64,000 bases of DNA from JADJWR01 sp963847675 (GTDB lineage Bacteria; Pseudomonadota; Gammaproteobacteria; Burkholderiales; Burkholderiaceae_F): positions 1-64,000 of the forward strand of contig CAWKAP010000003.1 in NCBI GenBank assembly GCA_963847675.1. Direction: 5' to 3'. Position 1 is the stretch's first letter. Each line of letters starts with the position of its first letter. Both the position numbers and the translations under genes were made by a program. Positions 59,056 to 64,000 of the stretch are shown here, one piece after another. A model generated the notes under the pieces. That model did no database searches. It saw only the letters and a program-made list of their open reading frames with translations, and was not told the origin of the DNA.

Positions 59056-60001
59056 CCGGCACGCGGACCCGGACCTGCTCGTCGCGGCGCAGCCACTCCG
59101 GCTGCAGCGTGATGTGGTCGATGCCGAAGTCGCGCCGCATCAGGTAGCGCACCTGGTGCAGGATCACCGGCCAGCGTTCGATGTCGTCGACCAGCACGTG
59201 CGCCGAAAGTGCGCTGCGTCCCGGCACCATCGACCAGACGTGCAGGTCGTGCACGGAGACGATTCCTGGCACCTGCGCCAGCGAGAGACCGACCTTCTTG
59301 TAGTCCACGCCGTGCGGCACGCTGTCGAGCAGCACGAGCGTGGTCTCGCGCAGTACGCCGAAGGTCGAGCGCAGGATCAGCGCGGCAACGAACATCGACA
59401 GCAAGGGGTCGGCCACCAGCGGGCCGCCGAAGTAGATCACCAGGCCGGCGACGATCGCGGCGATCGAGCCGAGCAGGTCGCCCATCACGTGGATCAGCGC
59501 CGCCCGCGTGTTGACGTTCTCGCGATCGCGCGACAGCGCCCAGGCCACGGCCACGTTGATCAGCAGCCCCACGCCGGCGATCACGAAGACGCCGAGGCCC
59601 TTGACCGGCACCGGACTGGTGAGCCGGTCGATTGCCTCGTAGAAGATCCACGCCACCACGCCGAGCATGGCCAGGGCGTTGACGAAGGCCGCGATGACCT
59701 CGACCCGCGCCAGGCCGAACGAGTGCCGGTCGGAGACCGGCCGGCGGGCGATGATGTTTGCCGCCAGCGCGAACAGCAGCGCCGCCGAGTCGGTGGCCAT
59801 GTGCCCGGCGTCGGCCAGCAGCGCCAGCGAACCCGACCACAGCCCGCCGACGAGTTCGATGAACGCGTAGCCGAGCGTGAGCGAGACCGCGATCGCCAGC
59901 GGGCCGGCACCGTGCGGCCGCGACTGGTGCGTGTAGTCACTGTCGCCGCGGCCGTGGCCGGCGAAGTGATTGTCGTCGGAGTGGCGATGAGTGCCGCTCA
60001 T
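59039..60001 (-). CDS. Cation diffusion facilitator (CzcD/ZnT-like) exporter
   Basis: The 320-aa exporter has six membrane helices. The metal site is of the His-Asp type with HxxxD pairs H67/D71 (DAGHMATD) and H171/D175 (HVMGDLLG), the pattern of Zn/Co/Cd exporters rather than the DxxxD of manganese exporters. A His-rich N-terminus and a C-terminal cytoplasmic domain (HDLHVWSM...) complete it. It lies 28 bp after scoB on the same strand. Confidence 0.9.
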   Translation of the reverse strand: MSGTHRHSDDNHFAGHGRGDSDYTHQSRPHGAGPLAIAVSLTLGYAFIELVGGLWSGSLALLADAGHMATDSAALLFALAANIIARRPVSDRHSFGLARVEVIAAFVNALAMLGVVAWIFYEAIDRLTSPVPVKGLGVFVIAGVGLLINVAVAWALSRDRENVNTRAALIHVMGDLLGSIAAIVAGLVIYFGGPLVADPLLSMFVAALILRSTFGVLRETTLVLLDSVPHGVDYKKVGLSLAQVPGIVSVHDLHVWSMVPGRSALSAHVLVDDIERWPVILHQVRYLMRRDFGIDHITLQPEWLRRDEQVRVRVPVSPVG

Positions 60002-60029
60002 CGTTCCCCCGGGGGCAGATGCCCCGCCC

Positions 60030-60680
60030 TCAGGCCTTCGCGTTCAGGTGCGACAGGTGCACGGGGCAGCCGGTTTTCAGGCGGACTTCGTCGGGCGTGA
60101 CCCCCGGCGCCAGTTCGACGCCTTTCAACCCTTCGTCGGTGACATCGAACACGCCGAGGTCGGTGACCAGGCGGTTGACCACGCCCACGCCCGTGAGCGG
60201 CAACGTGCACTTCTGCAGGATCTTGTGCTCGCCGTTCTTCGCGCAGTGCTCCATCAGCACGACCACGCGGCCGACCCCGGCAACGAGATCCATCGCGCCG
60301 CCCATGCCCTTGACCAGCTTGCCGGGGATCATCCAGTTGGCGAGGTCGCCCTTCTCGCTGACCTGCATCGCGCCGAGGATCGCGAGGTCGATGTGGCCGC
60401 CGCGGATCATCGCGAACGAATCGGCACTCGAGAAATAGCTGGAGCCGGGAAGCGCCGTGACCGTCTGCTTGCCGGCGTTGATGAGGTCCGCGTCGACCTC
60501 TTCCTCGGTCGGGAACGGCCCGATGCCCATCAGGCCGTTCTCCGATTGCAGCATCACGCTCATTCCCGGCGGGATGTAGTTGGCCACCAGCGTCGGCAGG
60601 CCGATGCCGAGGTTCACGTAGAAGCCGTCGCGCAGTTCCTGCGCCGCACGCTCGGCCATTTCTTCACGGGTCCAGGCCAT
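60030..60680 (-). CDS. scoB: 3-oxoacid CoA-transferase subunit B
   Basis: The 216-aa subunit carries the catalytic glutamate E47 in LQSENGLMG, which forms the thioester intermediate. The typical GGHIDLAILGAMQVSEKGDLANWMIPGK follows. Transfers CoA between succinyl-CoA and a 3-oxo acid. Follows scoA after 9 nt. Confidence 0.95.
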   Translation of the reverse strand: MAWTREEMAERAAQELRDGFYVNLGIGLPTLVANYIPPGMSVMLQSENGLMGIGPFPTEEEVDADLINAGKQTVTALPGSSYFSSADSFAMIRGGHIDLAILGAMQVSEKGDLANWMIPGKLVKGMGGAMDLVAGVGRVVVLMEHCAKNGEHKILQKCTLPLTGVGVVNRLVTDLGVFDVTDEGLKGVELAPGVTPDEVRLKTGCPVHLSHLNAKA

Positions 60681-60689
60681 CGTTCTCTC

Positions 60690-61400
60690 CTAGGCTTTGC
60701 GCACGGTGCGCTGCTCGATGCGTTTCTCGGGCGTGGCGTTCAGCACCAGCCGCTGCACGAAGATGCCCGGCGTGTGCACGTGCTCCGGGTCGATCTCGCC
60801 GTTCTCGACGATCTGCTCGACCTCCGCCACGGTCACCTTGCCGCACATCGCCACCACCGGGTTGAAGTTGCGCGACGTCTTGCGGTAGACGAGGTTGCCT
60901 TCCTTGTCGGCCTTCCACGCCTTGACCAGCGAGACGTCGGCGCGGATGCCGCGCTCCATGATGTAGTGGCGACCGGCCCAGGGGCCGTCGAACTCGCGCG
61001 TCTCCTTGCCCTCGGCGATCACCGTGCCGTAGCCGGTGGCGGTGAAGAACGCCGGGATGCCGGCGCCGCCGGCGCGCATCCGCTCGGCGAGCGTGCCCTG
61101 CGGCGTGAACTCCAGTTCGAGTTCGCCGGACAGGAACTGACGCTCGAACTCCTTGTTCTCGCCGACGTAGGACGAGATCATCTTCTTCACCTGCCGCGTG
61201 GCGAGCAGCACGCCGAGCCCGAAGTTGTCGACGCCGGCGTTGTTGCTGACGCAGGTGAGGTTCTTCACGCCCGTATCGCGCAGCGCCGCGATCAGCGCCT
61301 CGGGGATGCCGCACAGGCCGAAGCCGCCGACGGCGACGGTCTGGCCGTCGCCGACGACGCCGGCGAGCGCTTCAGCGGCCGACGGATAGATCTTGTTCAT
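60690..61400 (-). CDS. scoA: 3-oxoacid CoA-transferase subunit A
   Basis: The 236-aa subunit has the family glycine motif AVGGFGLCGIPEALI and SNNAGVDNFGLGVLL, with FTATGYGTVIAEGKETREFDG. AGAGAGG precedes ATG 61400. With scoB it makes the heterotetrameric CoA-transferase. It lies 42 bp behind the TRAP permease gene, suggesting the imported acid is the CoA acceptor. Confidence 0.95.
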   Translation of the reverse strand: MNKIYPSAAEALAGVVGDGQTVAVGGFGLCGIPEALIAALRDTGVKNLTCVSNNAGVDNFGLGVLLATRQVKKMISSYVGENKEFERQFLSGELELEFTPQGTLAERMRAGGAGIPAFFTATGYGTVIAEGKETREFDGPWAGRHYIMERGIRADVSLVKAWKADKEGNLVYRKTSRNFNPVVAMCGKVTVAEVEQIVENGEIDPEHVHTPGIFVQRLVLNATPEKRIEQRTVRKA

Positions 61401-61442
61401 GGTTGACCTCTCTGGGAACGCGCGAATTGTAGCGATGCAGCA

Positions 61443-63632
61443 TCAGGCGGCGGCGGACCGGCTGGTTCGCCACGCGATGATCTGACGTAGCGCAACCGGG
61501 GCCAGCACCGTCAGCCCGATCAGCGTCGAGCGCAGGCCGGGCGCGATCAGCAGCAGCGCCGCCGCAACGGCGAGCGCGCGCTCCCAGGCCAGCATTTCGC
61601 GCAGGAAGTAGCGCGACAGCGCCGCCGACAGCGCGACGATGCCCAGCGCGCAGCCGAAGAACGTGACCGCGAAATCGCCCCACGTGAAGCCCTTCGTCAC
61701 GAGGAGCAGCGACGGCCCGAACACGAACACGAACGGCACCAGCGCCTTGCCCAGTCCGAGGCGGAACGCGGTGTTGCCGGTGCGGAACGGCTCGGAGCCC
61801 GCCATTCCGGCCGCCGCGTAGGCGGCGATGCACACCGGCGGCGTGATGTCCGCCAGCACGCCGTAGTAGAAGACGAAGAAGTGGGCGACGATCGGCTCGA
61901 CACCGAGCTGCACCAGCGTCGGCGCGGCCACCGTCACCATGATCAGGTAGTTGGCGGTGGTCGGGATTCCGGCACCCATCAGGATGCAGACCACGCCGGT
62001 CATCAGCAGCGCCGCGAACAGCATCACCGCCTGCGGCTGCAGCAGGCTCGGCGCGAGCGGCACGACGAACTCGGCGATCGACTGCGCGGCCGAGGTGACG
62101 ATGTAGCTGACCTTGAAGCCGACGCCGGTCAGCGTGACCACGCCGATCACGATGCCGACCGTGGCGGCCGCGGCGCCGACCGCCAGCGCGTACTTGGCGC
62201 CGGTCTCGAGGGTCTCGACGACCGTGGCCAGGTCGATGCGGCCCCGGATGTCGAGCCGCTTCAGCGCGAACGGCGTGGCCACGATCGTGGCGACGAACAG
62301 CGCGATGTACTCGCTGCGCGCACCGCCGAACAGGAGCAGCACCAGGATGGCGTGCAGCACCGCCATCGCCAGCAGGCCACGCAGCGTGTTGCCCTTCTCG
62401 ACCGTGGTCAGGCCGACGATCAGGCACGACGAGATGCCTGCGAACGCCGCGAGGTACGGCGTGTAGCCGTTGACGATGATGCCGATCAGCAGCGCCAGCG
62501 GGATCAGCGTCGGCCAGCGGCGCGCGAAGGTGTCCCGCAGCTTCGGCAGTTCGGCCTCGGTCAGGCCGCGCAGCCCGGTTCGCTTGGCCTCGAAGTGCAC
62601 CTGCATGAACACGCCGAAGAAGTGCATGAACGCGGGCACGATGGCGGCGAGGACGATCGTCTGGTACGGCAGCGCGAGGAACTCGATCATCAGGAACGCC
62701 GCCGCGCCCATCACCGGCGGGGTGATCTGGCCGCCGGTCGAGGCCGTGGCCTCCACTGCCGCCGCGAAGTGGCGCGGATAGCCGACGCGGATCATCGCCG
62801 GGATGGTCAGCGAGCCGACCGTCACCGCGTTGGCGACCGACGAGCCCGACAGCGTGCCGAACATCGCCGAGCCGAACACCGAGACCTTGGCCGGCCCGCC
62901 GGCGTAGCGCCCGGCAGCGGCCGAGGCGACGTCGAGAAACAGCTGCCCCAGGCCGATGCGCGTGGCCAGCACGCCGAACAGCACGAAGTGGAAGACGTAG
63001 GTCGCGACCACGCCGACCGCGATGCCGTAGATGCCCTGGCTGGTCAGGTACAGGTGGTTGACCAGCTGCCCCCAGGTGTTCCCCGAATGGCGCAGCAGGC
63101 CCGGAAAGCTGTCGCCGGCGAGCGAATAGGTCATGAACACCAGCGCGATGACCGGCAGCGGCCAGCCCATCGAGCGCCGCGTCGCCTCGATCAGCGCGAT
63201 GACCAGTGCGGTGCCCATCACCACGTCGAGCGTGTCCGGATTGCCGACGCGGAACGCCAGGTCGTCGAAGACATACGGGATGTACAGCACCGAGATCGCC
63301 ACCGCGACGGCCAGCAGCCAGTCGACCAGCGGCACGCCGCCGGGGGCCGCCCACGACGAGGGCCGCTGCTCGTGCTGGCCGCGCCTCGAGAACGCGAAGA
63401 CCAGGAAGATCAGGCCGAGCACGAACGCCAGGTGCACGCCGCGGTGGGTGGCCTCGCGCAGCAGGCCGAAGCCGGCCGTGTAGTAGTGGAAGCACGACAG
63501 CACGACCAGCAGCCACTTGACGATCTGGCGCGCCGGCGGCACGGTCGGCCGGAAACGCATTTCCGGGTCGAACTTCTCCTCGAGTTCCTGCAGACGCGCT
63601 TCGTCGAGCGCGGACTGCGCGTCAGCCGCCAT
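61443..63632 (-). CDS. TRAP transporter fused permease (4TM + 12TM), TAXI type
   Basis: The 729-aa permease fuses the small DctQ-like part (about residues 20-180, four helices) with the large DctM-like part (roughly 190-700). Glycine-rich repeats such as LFGVLATRIGLGQLFLDVASA, TEASTGGQITPPVMGAAAF and, in the second half, MGAGIPTTANYLIMVT mark the transport helices. The form pairs with TAXI receptors, and one precedes it. Substrate is probably an organic acid. Confidence 0.92.
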   Translation of the reverse strand: MAADAQSALDEARLQELEEKFDPEMRFRPTVPPARQIVKWLLVVLSCFHYYTAGFGLLREATHRGVHLAFVLGLIFLVFAFSRRGQHEQRPSSWAAPGGVPLVDWLLAVAVAISVLYIPYVFDDLAFRVGNPDTLDVVMGTALVIALIEATRRSMGWPLPVIALVFMTYSLAGDSFPGLLRHSGNTWGQLVNHLYLTSQGIYGIAVGVVATYVFHFVLFGVLATRIGLGQLFLDVASAAAGRYAGGPAKVSVFGSAMFGTLSGSSVANAVTVGSLTIPAMIRVGYPRHFAAAVEATASTGGQITPPVMGAAAFLMIEFLALPYQTIVLAAIVPAFMHFFGVFMQVHFEAKRTGLRGLTEAELPKLRDTFARRWPTLIPLALLIGIIVNGYTPYLAAFAGISSCLIVGLTTVEKGNTLRGLLAMAVLHAILVLLLFGGARSEYIALFVATIVATPFALKRLDIRGRIDLATVVETLETGAKYALAVGAAAATVGIVIGVVTLTGVGFKVSYIVTSAAQSIAEFVVPLAPSLLQPQAVMLFAALLMTGVVCILMGAGIPTTANYLIMVTVAAPTLVQLGVEPIVAHFFVFYYGVLADITPPVCIAAYAAAGMAGSEPFRTGNTAFRLGLGKALVPFVFVFGPSLLLVTKGFTWGDFAVTFFGCALGIVALSAALSRYFLREMLAWERALAVAAALLLIAPGLRSTLIGLTVLAPVALRQIIAWRTSRSAAA

Positions 63633-63661
63633 GAGCTCGTTTCCGGTCGCGTGAAACGAAA

Positions 63662-63682
63662 GGGCCGGCGTTGCGCCGGCCC
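63662..63682 (-). terminator. Intergenic hairpin between TAXI receptor and TRAP permease
   Basis: The 9-bp perfect stem GGGCCGGCG/CGCCGGCCC with a 3-nt loop is followed on the minus strand by TTTCGTTTC. It sits between the receptor stop and permease start. It could terminate partially, so that much more receptor than permease is made, or stabilise the receptor mRNA 3' end. Confidence 0.6.
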
Positions 63683-63707
63683 ACTTGCAGTGCGGGCCGA
63701 GAGCGGC

Positions 63708-64000
63708 CTACTTCAGCAGCCCGGCTTCCTTGTAGAAACGCTCCGCGCCCGGATGCAGCGGAATGCCCGCCCCGGCCAGTGCCGTATCGCGCGTGATCGA
63801 CTTGCCCTTGGCGTGGCCGGAGTCGAGCAGCTTGCGCGTGTTCGCGTTCCACAGCGCCTTGGTCACTTCATAGATCAGGTTCGCGTCCTGCTTGTCCGAC
63901 GTGACCCACTGCGCGCCGACGGCCAGCGTCTTCACCTCGGCCACGCCCTTGTAGGTGTTGGCGGGGATCATGTCCGGCGCGAAGAACGCGTACTGCGCGC
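63708..64000 (-). CDS. TAXI family TRAP transporter receptor (partial, N-terminus outside window)
   Basis: Only the last 97 residues are in the window; the frame is open to the right edge. The part ends IYEVTKALWNANTRKLLDSGHAK...AGIPLHPGAERFYKEAGLLK, with the PG/PLHPGA-x-RFYKE-x-G end typical of TAXI receptors. It is periplasmic and delivers the substrate to the fused permease downstream. Confidence 0.92.
   Translation of the reverse strand, partial: AQYAFFAPDMIPANTYKGVAEVKTLAVGAQWVTSDKQDANLIYEVTKALWNANTRKLLDSGHAKGKSITRDTALAGAGIPLHPGAERFYKEAGLLK

Overview
The window reads as chromosome of a GC-rich betaproteobacterium, most likely Burkholderiales. The evidence is gene order plus protein similarity recognised by eye: leuC-ecnB-leuD-leuB-asd-fimV-truA-trpF-trpB-trpA-accD-folC-dedD-cvpA-purF-metZ on the minus strand is the familiar core block of that order. 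GTG and TTG starts and 1-4 nt stop/start overlaps are common. I saw no rRNA, tRNA, CRISPR array, insertion sequence or integrase.

Layout. 1-4500: a decayed AAA-ATPase/TPR regulator, a tandem pair of small Sel1-type genes (first copy broken) and a gene-poor stretch with an orphan minus-strand terminator. 4500-9440: LLM-class flavin oxidoreductase, katG, a SAM methyltransferase and a MaoC-like hydratase. 9650-13950: a four-gene carbohydrate ABC transporter, with frameshifts in the binding protein and the first permease. 14125-16626 (minus): a hemerythrin-PAS protein, dgoK and dgoA. 16760-22200: trypsin-like protease, a cold-shock module (promoter with long leader, cspA, infA, methyltransferase), SRPBCC protein, acetyltransferase, CsgG-like lipoprotein-family protein and a small unknown. 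22336-39696 (minus): the biosynthetic core block, including a SAM-II riboswitch with a terminator in front of metZ. 39830-44320: intradiol dioxygenase, MFS transporter, aroC, renalase-like oxidoreductase, CBS protein. 44508-59055: a mixed housekeeping and accessory region (pip, metY, hydrolase, LysE, YihY, WrbA, DUF2069, FAD-linked oxidase, two DUF4124 proteins, dusA, methyltransferase, DUF2189/DUF2788, VOC, TfoX remnant, DUF488, Cds1-like enzyme, DUF1624). 59039-64000 (minus): CDF metal exporter, CoA-transferase pair, fused TRAP permease and the end of a TAXI receptor, apparently one uptake and activation operon.

How the genes work together. The core block supplies leucine, the aspartate-semialdehyde branch point, tryptophan, malonyl-CoA, folate, purines and methionine. 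metZ is placed under SAM control by the riboswitch, while metY at 45563 gives a second, apparently SAM-independent sulfhydrylation route. The TAXI-TRAP/CoA-transferase cluster looks like import of an organic acid followed by CoA activation.

Caution on sequence quality. Three otherwise well-conserved genes (ABC binding protein, ABC permease, trpB) each carry a single extra base. Sequencing or assembly errors are at least as likely as real inactivation, so these are listed as interrupted coding regions. The AAA/TPR gene has roughly nine frame changes of both signs and is more likely a true pseudogene.
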